From positions 8,246,001 through 8,310,000 of the forward strand of contig NC_060020.1 of the NCBI RefSeq assembly GCF_021134715.1: a DNA stretch of 64,000 nt, in the 5' to 3' direction. Made by a program: the position numbers and the translations under genes. This stretch comes from Daphnia pulex. Its lineage: Eukaryota > Arthropoda > Branchiopoda > Diplostraca > Daphniidae. The notes under the pieces were generated by a model, which was not told the origin of the DNA, ran no database searches, and saw only the letters and a program-made list of their open reading frames with translations. Below are positions 38,459 through 47,763 of this stretch, one piece after another; the first letter of the stretch is position 1, and every line of letters begins with the position of its first letter.

Positions 38459-39546
38459 CTAGTTACGGGTATAACCACTAGTTGACGGTACCTGATCGAC
38501 TTTCATTTTTTTAAACTTCAGGGATTCACCATCGACGGATGCGGATGAACTGCTAGCTTTGCGAGCCTCCTTTCGCTGAGTACTGGAAGTAACTTCTTCT
38601 TTTTCAGGTTTGCTAAGCTGCATGCTCGAAATATTTTGTGATGACAACATCAATCTAGACGAAGGAACGTTAGAATTTTTCATTCTAAGCGGAACTAATG
38701 GAGTAGAAGGGGACGATGGCGTTGTCATGAGAAGATTAGACATTCGAAGGTTGGTCGGAGCAGGGCTCTCATTGATTAGACGAGATGGATAACCACTCGG
38801 CGATGAGATCGACTCTGTAAGGGCCTTAAGCTTTTCTTTAAGTTTTGCATTTTCTGCAGTGTATATTTCAATCAATTCTTCTGCCAAGCTTGATTTCTCT
38901 TCTTCTTCTTCTTTCTCCTTCAATTCCTTCTTGGTTTGCTGGAGTTCAAGGCGGAAAGTGCTCAGGAGTCGTCGACATTTTCTTAACTCTTCGTTGGCTT
39001 TCTGCTTTAGTTGTACTTTAGTATTCAGCTCGGACTGCAGCTCTTCTTCTTGCTTATTCAGGAAAGCGACTCTCTGTTGGAGAATGCTTAGTTCGGTTCC
39101 CAATTGACGGATGACCAACTCACGATCCAACCTATCCTTTTCGTACTTGTTAGATTTTTCCTTTAGAGTGACATTCTCTTGCCTAACTTCTCTCAGTTCT
39201 TGTTGTACAACTTGAAATTCCAGGGACTGTTGAAGCTCAAAAGCAAAAGCATCCAGCTTTTGTTGAAGATCTGCAGAGTTCACTTCAACAGAGAAATCCA
39301 TATCAAAGAAGATTCTGCCTAGTTTTTCATTAGACGTGGTTTGACGACAGGTTGGACAAAATGTGTTTTTGGTACTGAGCATTTAAGGAAAAAGATGTTA
39401 AGGATATCAACAAGAAAACTGTATTTAAGGTGCTACCTAAGCCATTGTGTGATGCAAGTTTTGTGAAATGTGTGACCACATTTTGGAGCCATGACAACAT
39501 CAGATTCACCAAAGGGCTCCTGACAGACATAACACCGGGCACGCAT
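38459..39546 (-). CDS. TRAIP: TRAIP/nopo-type RING E3 ubiquitin ligase (RING and coiled coil)
   Basis: Exons 39437-39546 and 38459-39374 encode 341 residues from the Met of MRARCYVC. The RING finger shows CYVC, CGHTFH, C and CPTC in order within the first 50 residues. It is followed by KLGRIFFDMDF, matching the TRAIP segment just after the RING. A long coiled coil runs from about residue 65 to 215, then NESPAP, a motif I recall in TRAIP after its coiled coil, then a Ser-rich tail ending STSGYTRN. TRAIP ubiquitylates stalled or converged CMG helicases and handles DNA-protein crosslinks at forks. The protein is shorter than vertebrate TRAIP (about 470) and lacks the C-terminal PIP box. A tail-like segment is encoded on the other strand at 37422-37794. 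The frame is also open upstream of this Met, into the RPA70N exons. Confidence 0.78.
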
Positions 39547-40325
39547 TGTGTTGCTTTGTAAACTTAACCAGTAGTTTTTACAAATCTGAAAAGATAAATA
39601 ATCATGAGTAAAAGAAAGAAGAAGCTGTCCATATCCACCAGTTTTGTTAGGTGGTGCAGACTTCGATCCCATATTGTAATTGTTTACATTTCCTACAGGT
39701 GCAGGTTTTGCTGCTGCCTCTTCAGTAACCTCTCCAAAACGATTAAGAATCTGAGGGTTTCCTATTTTTTCTCCAACCTAAACAAGAATTTTTCAAAATG
39801 GAGAGATGTCCTTATTTGTAGTTCGAAACTAAGTAAAGTGAACATACTTCACTTCCAGGCACAATTGGCTCAACATAAAAAAATAAAATTTTCTTTGCAG
39901 CCCTTGTAGCAACTTCGTGAACAACACACTTTTTTACTCTGATGATGGTAAAGTTCTCAAGCTGTCCATTCACAATCAGATGATTTAGTTGTATTGCCAA
40001 TATTCCATATGCATAGGAATATTTTCCATCAGAGATGTGAATTCTGTAATAGTCATCATTATTTACCTGAAGAATTTCGTAACCCTATTGTATGAGATAG
40101 AAAATGTAAAAATGGTGCAAATGAAGAAAAAATCTTGATCGTTGCTTACCAAAACTTGTAGAATTAGAGGAAACTTTAAAACTTGGATTTCATTGTGCAG
40201 GCCATTCCCAATGATGGACTATGTCGAAATAAAGAAATTTATAGTTTTACTCAAAAATTCGAAATTATGATTGATATTACCGGAATTGCGCCGCTGGTTA
40301 GTGCTGGGTGATTTCTTCTGTTCAT
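39547..40325 (-). CDS. RPA70 N-terminal domain, reading in frame into TRAIP
   Basis: Exons 40281-40325, 40150-40218, 39848-40084 and 39777 downward are all phase 0. They encode an RPA70N OB fold: LTSGAIP, LILQVLGYEILQVN, YYRIHISDGKYSYAYGILA, QLNHL, NFTIIRVKKCVV, PIVPGSEVGEKIGNPQ. An Ala/Pro/Gly linker follows, as in RPA1. The three ssDNA-binding domains of RPA1 are absent. From 39777 the frame stays open through 39437 with no stop, passing into the TRAIP RING. Splicing GTAAAC (39692 downward) to TTTTCAG (39558) would also keep frame. Splicing the weaker donor near 39626 would stop translation before TRAIP. So this is either an RPA70N-TRAIP chimera of about 535 residues or a truncated RPA1 copy. 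RPA70N normally recruits checkpoint and repair proteins to RPA-coated DNA. Confidence 0.65.
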
Positions 40326-40741
40326 TTTTCAACGGAACCTTTTTAAACGGGGATTTCGTTCAGTCAACGTGCTAGAGGTTTTACGGTTTTACCAGTTTTT
40401 ACGGACAAGACGACGAAGTACGAAGTACGATGGGGGGAAAACAACAATGATTCAAACGAAACCAAGGCTGAAGGTGCAGCGTTGAATGTTTACGAAACTT
40501 TTTAATTCAATGAAGAGACCACTAAAAATATAAAGAAGAAAAATAATGAAAAAGTTTTTTTTCTGAAATAAAGGTTCATACGAAGCAAAAATAAGTTTTC
40601 GTTTTTATTCGCATTATTGGCGTTGTTGGATTTTTTGTTTTTCGAAATGTCCGGTTGTTATAACAACAGTTGCAGACGACAACGGAACTGAATTATTTGA
40701 TTTCCTTCAAAAACGAGTTAATTGCCAAAGAATCTCGAAAA

Positions 40742-41909
40742 ATGATTTCGGAAAACTTTAGTAAAGCTATTGAAAAGATTAACAACAATGATACTAGTGT
40801 TTTGCAAGAACTTATAAAATCCCGTGACGTTGAAATTGACGATGAGGATGAGCATGGAATGACATTACTGCAACATGCCGCTTTTAAAGGGAAACAAGAT
40901 ATTTGCCAGTTGTTCCTTGACCTGGTAAGTCTAACTATGTTCAATGTATCAATGTTGTTAATTTGATTGACTTTTTTTTCTCTAAGGTAGCTGATGCCAA
41001 TGGAGGTCATCATGAACACAAGTATACTTCCCTTCATTTTGCAGCTGTCTGGAAATTTCGATATTTGTCAACAATTACTTCAGTGTGGTTGTAAACCTGA
41101 TGTGGTTAACTCAGTAGGCAGAACTGCAGCTCAAATGGCTGCATTTTTAGGTAGGCTAGTCAATTATAATGTTTGTACAGATCATCCAAAACTAAAATGA
41201 ATTATTTTGGCAAAACAGGGAATCACACAGTTGTTTCCATCATCAACAATTCAGTTCCATCGATCCAGTTCACCTTTTGTTGACTATTCAAAAACTTCCT
41301 TTGCTTTACGATAGCCTCACAAAAGTGAAAAACGTCTTGGAGATACTTAGCGAAAATCAGATGAAGCGCAGCCAAGAAGTCAACGAGATCCTCGCACTTA
41401 AATACCACTATTTGCGTTTCCTAGTCGAAAGAATGGCCAAAGAGCAGCAGCAGCACCCCGACAAAACCGTTTTGGAGTTATTGAATCAATATGTTAAAGC
41501 ATTTTTGAAGCAACGTCAATCCGATGGTTTTCCCGAGTTTATGGACAACTTCATCCGCGAGTCGATCCGCACTTTCCCTTTCAAGGAGACGACCATCTTC
41601 CGCCAGTTGCTGGTCAATCTGTCCAAGACAAAAGAGGAGACTCCACTAGCTCTCAATCTTCTCACTTCCTGCATGAACGGTCAGCGTGGATTTCAAGATG
41701 ACGACGCCTGTGCCACTTGCGGCCAAGAGAAGGTAGCCAGCAAATGTTCCATATGCAAATCTGTGCAATATTGCAACCGCGATTGTCAAAAGTTGCACTG
41801 GTCTATCCACAAAAAGGAGTGCGACAAGTTGGGCAAGCAATTTAAAAATTTGGAAATTAAATCTCAAGACTCCGAGGCGAAGGCTGCCTATCCGGAAACC
41901 AGCAAATAG
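40742..41909 (+). CDS. ANKMY2: Ankyrin repeat and MYND domain protein 2 homologue, frame-disrupted
   Basis: Exons 40742-40924, 40987-41150 and 41219-41909 follow ANKMY2. They hold ankyrin repeats ([36 protein letters not shown]), a helical middle ([35 protein letters not shown]) and a C-terminal MYND zinc finger ([24 protein letters not shown]). ANKMY2 is a cilium-linked cofactor that helps mature adenylyl cyclases in vertebrate Hedgehog signalling. Two faults are visible. At about 41046 the repeat frame (SLHFAA) jumps to another (LSGNFDIC), equivalent to a loss of two bases. After SIINN (about 41250) the frame changes again and roughly 35 residues present in vertebrate ANKMY2 are missing. 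This may be decay, sequencing error or both. A poly(A) signal, AATAAA, is at 42409-42414. Confidence 0.7.
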
Positions 41910-42408
41910 AAATTTTGATTATGTGGGGTTTTTTTGCATGATCGAATTCGATGTATGTTCACCCCGTACGTTTCCTTTTTAATCTACAATTGTCTACAGC
42001 GGACCCCTGTTTGTTTCCATATTTAGCTAACCTATTCAGTTGATTACGGTCCAGTCATTTACGTGCGGTCCCATTGTTTTTATATGGCGAAAAATCTGCT
42101 TTGAATGGCCCCCATGTTATCGTCGCATTCATCCAACACAAATACAAACCTTGTCATGCCTCATTTCTGGTGTATTTCTTTTCTTAGACTAAAAAACCAG
42201 CCACTAGATGGACATTATTCTCTTGCTTTCCTCCACATCCACATATTGCTACACTAAATCTTCAAATGTCTACCCTTCACTTAGAAATATTTCCCTCTCA
42301 CCTTAAAACAAGGAAATACAAATTACGCGAAACCAATTACTGGTTTTTAATCCACGAAAGATAATTGAAAACTTGTTGTAAGAATTTATCGTATAGTTTA
42401 AAAAAGAC

Positions 42409-42414
42409 AATAAA
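42409..42414 (+). terminator. Candidate poly(A) signal of ANKMY2
   Basis: AATAAA 500 bp after the ANKMY2 stop codon, in AT-rich sequence and before the repeat block. Confidence 0.4.
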
Positions 42415-42587
42415 TGAGCCCTGCAATGAATGTAATCTCTTTTTGATAAAACCAACCAAAAGATAAACTAGCAGCAGGTTTTTTCCGTTTTTATTTCCCC
42501 GAATTAAGTGTCGTTGGTTTTGCGCGAATCGGTTTCAAAATGCCCGAAAAAAATGGAGTTACGGTCCACCTACAAACAAGCAAAGAA

Positions 42588-42633
42588 TTTTGGAGCCATG
42601 ACAACATCAGAGTCACCAAAGAGCTCCTGACAG
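42588..42633. repeat. 46-bp duplicate of the TRAIP RING exon
   Basis: This segment matches 39481-39526 in the same orientation with two mismatches in 46 positions (ATT/AGT and GGG/GAG contexts). The source encodes the RING segment ending VVMAPK. The copy sits at the left edge of a GC-rich tandem-repeat block and is not in a usable frame. Confidence 0.85.
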
Positions 42634-42634
42634 T

Positions 42635-42893
42635 AACTAAAACTCGGGGGTCGGGGCTCGGGGGTCGGGGAACTAAAACTCGGGGAATGGACTCGGGGGT
42701 AGCAATTTTCCCCGAGCTTTAGTGTTTTCAAACGGAGTGACGGGTAAACAAAAAAAGACTAAAACTCGGGGAATGGACTCAGGGACGGGGAGTCGGGGAA
42801 TGATTTTTTGGGCTTACGGCGGGCTGACGGGTAAACAAAATACGACTAAAACTCGGGGAATGATTTTTTGGGCTGACGGAGTATGGCACGGTA
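42635..42893. repeat. Degenerate GC-rich tandem repeat
   Basis: The core ACTAAAACTCGGGG recurs at about 42636, 42672, 42760 and 42846. The last two units are 86 bp apart and share TGACGGGTAAACAAAA upstream and GATTTTTTGGGCT downstream. Open frames across the block (TKTRGM repeats) reflect the repeat, not a gene. Confidence 0.8.
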
Positions 42894-42949
42894 CGGCCTA
42901 TTCGGCTCACATCTATTTGATGGAAAATACTGAAAATATTTTTAAAATC

Positions 42950-43120
42950 CGTTAAAATCAAATTGCGGTGATCATTTTAAAAATTATTTTTAAAATTATT
43001 TTTAAAAATATCGATATTTTTAAAATCAGACCGCAAACAAATCAAAAAGATTTTGAAAATCTTTTTTTTTTCTTTTTTAAAATTTTAACTTTGTCTTTCA
43101 CTCAACATCTTAAAAAGATT
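42950..43120. repeat. AT-rich TTTTTAAAAT repeat block
   Basis: Repeated TTTTTAAAAT and AAATTATTTTTAAAA motifs, nearly devoid of C and G, separate the GC-rich tandem repeat from the FEM1-like gene. Confidence 0.6.
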
Positions 43121-43124
43121 TTAA

Positions 43125-43929
43125 ATGTTTAGTAACGAGTTTAGTTTAGACAGCGACTCCGGGAGCGAATCGGACGTGACTGACGACGACATGGGCAGTA
43201 GCAATAGAGACCGGTATGAAACATGCGACATGGATTATAGCGAATTTGACAGCAGCAGCGACACTGGGAATGATTTACCGGACATCAATAAGGATTAAGG
43301 ACTCGGTTGATGACGACTTGATTGACAGCCCTGCTGTTGGCGGGAGCCAAGCTGACTGTGACATTTCTACGTTGGAAGATGAAGATGATTTTGTCATCAC
43401 CAGTGTTTGCAGTGACGACAGTGACGTGAGCGGATATCCGTCGTGTGACAGCTGTGGCGATAAAAGAGAGATGTCTTCGGACGAAAGTGACGACGAGAAC
43501 TTTGAGCTAATTAGAGATTATCGCGACGTTAATGACGACGGTCCATCCGAGGAATTGACGCTGTCTGTGACCCGGTTGATCCTTCGACTTGGAGCCGATC
43601 CTAATGCGGCCGACTCGCACGGAGCGACTCCTCTCCACTTGCTGGCCATGAATCGTGGCAACCTCGCTCAATCTCGTCTGCTGCTGGAATACGGAGCCCA
43701 CATTGACCAGACGGACGGAAGCAGGTCGACACCCTTGATGCTCTTTCAGGAATGGCACAGCCAAATCACCAGTCAGGGGAATCCCGATCTTAACCTCCAA
43801 TTCCTCATCGGCTGCGCTCTGCCACTGCCTCTTCGTTGTTTGGCTTCTCAAGTCTTACGCCAAAGTGGAATTCCATTCGACGAGGAGAAGATTCCACCAG
43901 TCCTTCAGTCCTTCATTCAGCGTCATTAA
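43125..43929 (+). CDS. FEM1-like ankyrin protein (CUL2 substrate receptor), one frameshift
   Basis: An acidic Asp/Ser/Glu-rich N-terminal part starts at the Met at 43125 and reads to a TAA at 43296. One extra T there (AAGGATTAAGGAC) shifts the frame; the acidic region then resumes in the next frame through 43929. The C-terminal half has two ankyrin repeats (TRLILRLGADPNAADSHGAT; SRLLLEYGAHIDQTDGSRST) and ends PLRCLASQVLRQSG, then IPPVLQSFIQRH. That end matches the C-terminal BC/VHL-box region of FEM1 proteins (KCLAARA then IP-TLEEFV-H), which bind elongin BC and CUL2 and recognise C-terminal degrons. Full FEM1 proteins have seven N-terminal ankyrin repeats and are about 620 residues; here only the end is present. 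It is either a short FEM1-derived receptor with an acidic head or a fragment. The frameshift may be a sequencing error. Confidence 0.6.
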
Positions 43930-44017
43930 GAACATTCCAATGTGATTATTGTGTCAGTGTTTGTTTTTTTTTGTTTTACTTTTGATAGTAGTTGTCACTG
44001 TTCTGTCAGTTGATTTC

Positions 44018-44023
44018 AATAAA
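44018..44023 (+). terminator. Poly(A) signal of the FEM1-like gene
   Basis: AATAAA about 90 bp after the stop codon, followed by an AT-rich region. Confidence 0.6.
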
Positions 44024-44414
44024 TTTCATTAACTAAGAAATATTGTTTCGCCTATTCATTTGTTTGATTGTTTGCTATTGCTAAGTACCAGAGTTGATTG
44101 CTCCAGAGGAAAAGTTTCGTAGCTAACAAATTTCTGACATTATTAAAAAGAAGTATTTTTCTTCTGCTTAAATTGAAGTGAGGGCAAAGGACAGAAGAGG
44201 GCAATAGTAATATTTAACAGTGACTAATGCGCGTATAAATAAAAACAGTATATCAGTATAGAATAGAATATATCAGAAGAAAAAAATCCATTTGTTGGCT
44301 AGCTCATCGCTTCATGAAGCATTAACTTTAACTTGTTCAGCTTTTTTCTGACAACCTGTGACGGTGACCTGTGACCATAGAAAGCGAAATCCCCCCAAAA
44401 AATTTGGAAAATAC
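44024..44414. other. Spacer between FEM1-like and cuticle genes
   Basis: No coding frame recognised. It contains the 12-bp palindrome GCTTCATGAAGC near 44310, which is also the core of the larger palindrome at 47421. Confidence 0.4.
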
Positions 44415-44420
44415 TTTATT
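44415..44420 (-). terminator. Poly(A) signal of the cuticle gene
   Basis: TTTATT on the plus strand reads AATAAA on the minus strand, 70 bp past the stop codon. Confidence 0.6.
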
Positions 44421-44489
44421 AATTTAATCAAACTTTGTCATGGTACAGGTCGTGCAGCTAAGGATAACACACGGAACGTCATGAAGAAT

Positions 44490-45136
44490 TTAATAGGTAT
44501 TGTAACTCGTGCTGCCTGCTCCAGTACGGTAGTAAGGAAGGGCAGGGGCAACTGGGAGTTCGTAGACGTGGACGGGAGCGACGGGCAAGTGGTCGCCTCT
44601 TGGTTGGAATCCGTTTTCATCGGCGGTCCAGGTCAGAGTGAATTTTTCGCCTTCGGGGGAGACCCAGTAAGAGGATCCAGCGTTGGTGTTGCCATAAACG
44701 TCGTCGTAAGTGGCTTTGCCATAAGAATCGTAGGCGACGCCTTGCATCTTCTTCTGCACCTGCGATTCCTCGTGGGTCGTGTAGTCCGATCCAGAGTATC
44801 TGCAAAATTAACAAAATTAATTTTTATTATTATTTCTCTTAATAACTTAATTTAAAGAGAATAAGGACTTACCCCCATTTGCTGCTTCCGTCGAGATTGC
44901 GGACGTCGTGTTGGCTGGTGATGGTGATTCCACCATATCTGCTGTCCTTGTTGTAGCCGGAAGAACCGTAGCTGGGAGACGTCATGGAACTGGAATCTTT
45001 GTAGTTGGATGGGTAGCCGGAAGGAGCGGCGACAGCAACGGCCAAGAGAGCAGCGACGATAAACTGAATAAAAACGAAGTTTAACTTTTCTGTAAAAATA
45101 ATTCAATTTATTGGGTGGATTAGTTACCAGCTTCAT
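44490..45136 (-). CDS. RR-type (chitin_bind_4) cuticle protein
   Basis: Exons 45128-45136, 44873-45063 and 44490-44799 give 169 residues. The first exon codes only for MKL, a layout common in arthropod cuticle genes. The signal peptide continues ([16 protein letters not shown]). After a Ser/Tyr/Gly-rich stretch, the chitin-binding Rebers-Riddiford core appears with [20 protein letters not shown] and [11 protein letters not shown] near residues 110-145. The C-terminus is Pro/Val/Tyr-rich. Such proteins are secreted by epidermis and bind chitin in procuticle. The closing NGFQP-G-HLP form suggests an RR-1 type. A TATA box lies 56 bp upstream of the start, consistent with strong, stage-specific expression. 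No defect is visible. Confidence 0.92.
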
Positions 45137-45191
45137 GTTGCTTCGATTGTTTGTTCCTAAGAATGGTGCTGTGGAGGGACAATCGCTGGAC

Positions 45192-45199
45192 TTTTTATA
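45192..45199 (-). promoter_or_regulatory. TATA box of the cuticle gene
   Basis: TATAAAAA on the minus strand, 56 bp upstream of the Met codon, which would place the transcription start about 25-30 bp before the coding start. No competing TATA is closer. Confidence 0.7.
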
Positions 45200-47763
45200 C
45201 TGGCCGGTACTCCCATTTCATCTATCTAAATCGCTTAGTAAAAGGCCGTCAGTCTACGTCTGTCCCGGTTTTTCTTTTTTTAGTCGTTACTATCACACAC
45301 AATGGCAAGGACGGCCGCGCCCATTGCAAATTCAATCCCATTTCAATTTCGAAATTTTAGAGAAGATTTCTCAACTGTGATAGTATGTAAACCGGTGCAA
45401 CTGTTAATGCATGCAAAATTTCGATTCTAAAGCTCAGATTATGTAAACGTTGGCGATATTTTTTGGAGAGAATTGGAATTTACTTAAATAGTAAGATCGA
45501 TCCTTGAATCGTCCTTGTTGTCGAAATTCCTTGAATAGCACTTTCGAGGCTTTATTGTAATCGAGCGGTTATATCATACACTGTTGCAAGAATAAAGCGA
45601 AATTATTCACACAGCGTTATCTATCGTAGAACGTTCAAACAGAAGCAAAGAGTTGAACTGCATGTTTGATCTATCTTTATCTCCCATGTTCCTGCATGGG
45701 AAATGAGGAAGGATAGGGGATGTCTACAAGTATATAGTTTTACTTCGATTTATCAAAATTTGCATTTCGGGAATGGACTTTCAAACTTGTACAAGTAAAG
45801 GCTTAACTTGTTATTTAAAAATCTTTGTGTACGAAAAGCTTAGATTGAACGAAACAGGTTAGAAAAAGGCGATAGTAAAAATATTGAATAATAAAAATTC
45901 AATGTAACTAATGCGATTTCATTCAGCGGCGCACGCACATTCTAATCTTGACCCACACTCCAGTAAATCTCAGCACAACCAGAATAGTCAACTCACGTGA
46001 TTTATTCGGTTTCATTCTGTCTGTCACAATAAGAAAAAAAAACACAACTCAGACAAATGGGTATCAGCTACGGGTGATTTTGCCACCTTTCGTTTCGGCG
46101 GAACCTGAAAACCATTTCATGTTGGATTTTCACTTTTAGGTACTTTTTTGTTCTTTTTAACTTCCAAAAATTTTCGACTCTTAACTTGAAAATACATAAC
46201 TGGAGTTGGTGTCGACTATATTCTTTTCAATTTCACAAGTCCATTCATCCTCTTGAATGGTATCGGGAAATTATTTTTCGATAGTAGAACAGAAAACGTT
46301 AATTTTCCTATAATGTGTTAGCTATCGCTTCTCATCGGTAACGGCGTAACGCCATTCTTTTAGTGCAAAACATTTATGGTTTCGGTCAATCTCAATCGTT
46401 ACCACGAACGAAAAGACAAAATTTTATTTTATTTTTCATCCCGAAACGGCTGCAATTTTATCACCAACTAGGGCGAACGAGTTTCCGAATAAGTAGGTAG
46501 TAACTCTTAATCAATGCCAAGTGCGTTCCTTTCACTCCTCTGTTCGTTTGTTTTTCATTTTCCGAATTTAAGAAAATAGTCATTTTGAATTTTTACGAGC
46601 ATAGGCTAGGCCCTATTCTCACATTATTATGAATAAAAGTTAACTGGATTTTAATTTGGGCTTTAGAGTATGGATTCTCCTCTTCTTTCATGCATAACCG
46701 ATCGGAAAGACCTTCATCCTACAAGACCTTAAACTTCCTCACCATTTATTGTAGGTATGTATTTTCAAATAGCTGAAATAATAATAGTTGTTTAAAAATA
46801 TTAATCATTTCAAGGTGACCCGGCGTTTCGGAGTGGCCGGGGTGAAAGCAGCTCTAGATTAGTTTGGATATTACGGCGGACCCAATCGATCACCCATGCC
46901 CAGTGTCAGTGCAGACGCTAGTCAAGTGATTACAATAGCATTTATTGATAATGAATTTGTTCCGCAATTACGGTAGTTTTGTAAAAACATATCCCCCAAA
47001 ATTAATGCAACTTTATAATTTAGAAAATACGAATGCTATTTTCTAATCGCAAAGAAAGTTCTTTATTTTTTAGATATAATATAAAAATGTTCTTAAACCA
47101 AAATTAAAAGTTGATTTCCTACTTACATGTGACTATCAGTTAAATATGATTGGTCATGTGCAAAATTGTTTAATCTTTTACCATTATTCATAATTTACGC
47201 AAAACTAGAGCTTTTTAGTATATATTCGAATAAAACCATGTTATGGTTGAAGCTAGGAGAAATGTAAATACTAAAAGATACTAAAAACTAGGCCACCACT
47301 ATACACTATACAGGTTTTCCTCAGCTAATCGTGATTAGGGGTAAAGACTCTTATTTTCATTATGGGAATCTATTCGATTAGTGTTTCTTTGTCTTCTAAA
47401 TGACTGGAATTCAAAAGTAATTTAGCTCTGCTTCATGAAGCAGAGCTAAAATGAAACTATTTGGCAACAAATTCTAACGAAATATATAATAAATAAAATA
47501 TCTAATACTGGCTATGTGTTTAAGCAATGTGCAATAATAGAATCAAATCAATATGGATAATTAATGAAGCAACTTTTCGGAGTTCTTCGACACAAAAAGT
47601 TTAATTTAACGGAATTTAAGTTTTACGGAACTTTCAAGCCGACGACGTTCAACTTTCACAACAAAAAGAAGCTTCCAAGTTATAAGAGAAAAAAATCAAG
47701 AAATAAAAGTGAACAGTCCGTAAAACCCATTAAAAAAAAGAAAGAAATATTGACCAGTTTGAG
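45200..47763. other. Intergenic DNA without recognised genes
   Basis: AT-rich sequence with stops in all frames and only short open frames. The one distinct structure is the perfect palindrome at 47421-47450. This region should include the upstream regulatory DNA of the cuticle gene and the 3' UTR of FBXO21. Confidence 0.55.
47421..47450. repeat. Perfect 30-bp palindrome
   Basis: The half-site TTTAGCTCTGCTTCA is followed immediately by its reverse complement, with no spacer. Pairing fails at the next outer position. Confidence 0.9.

Noticed and set aside
42540..42955. Open frames encoding TKTRGM repeats
   Set aside because: Produced by the tandem repeat; no independent coding evidence.
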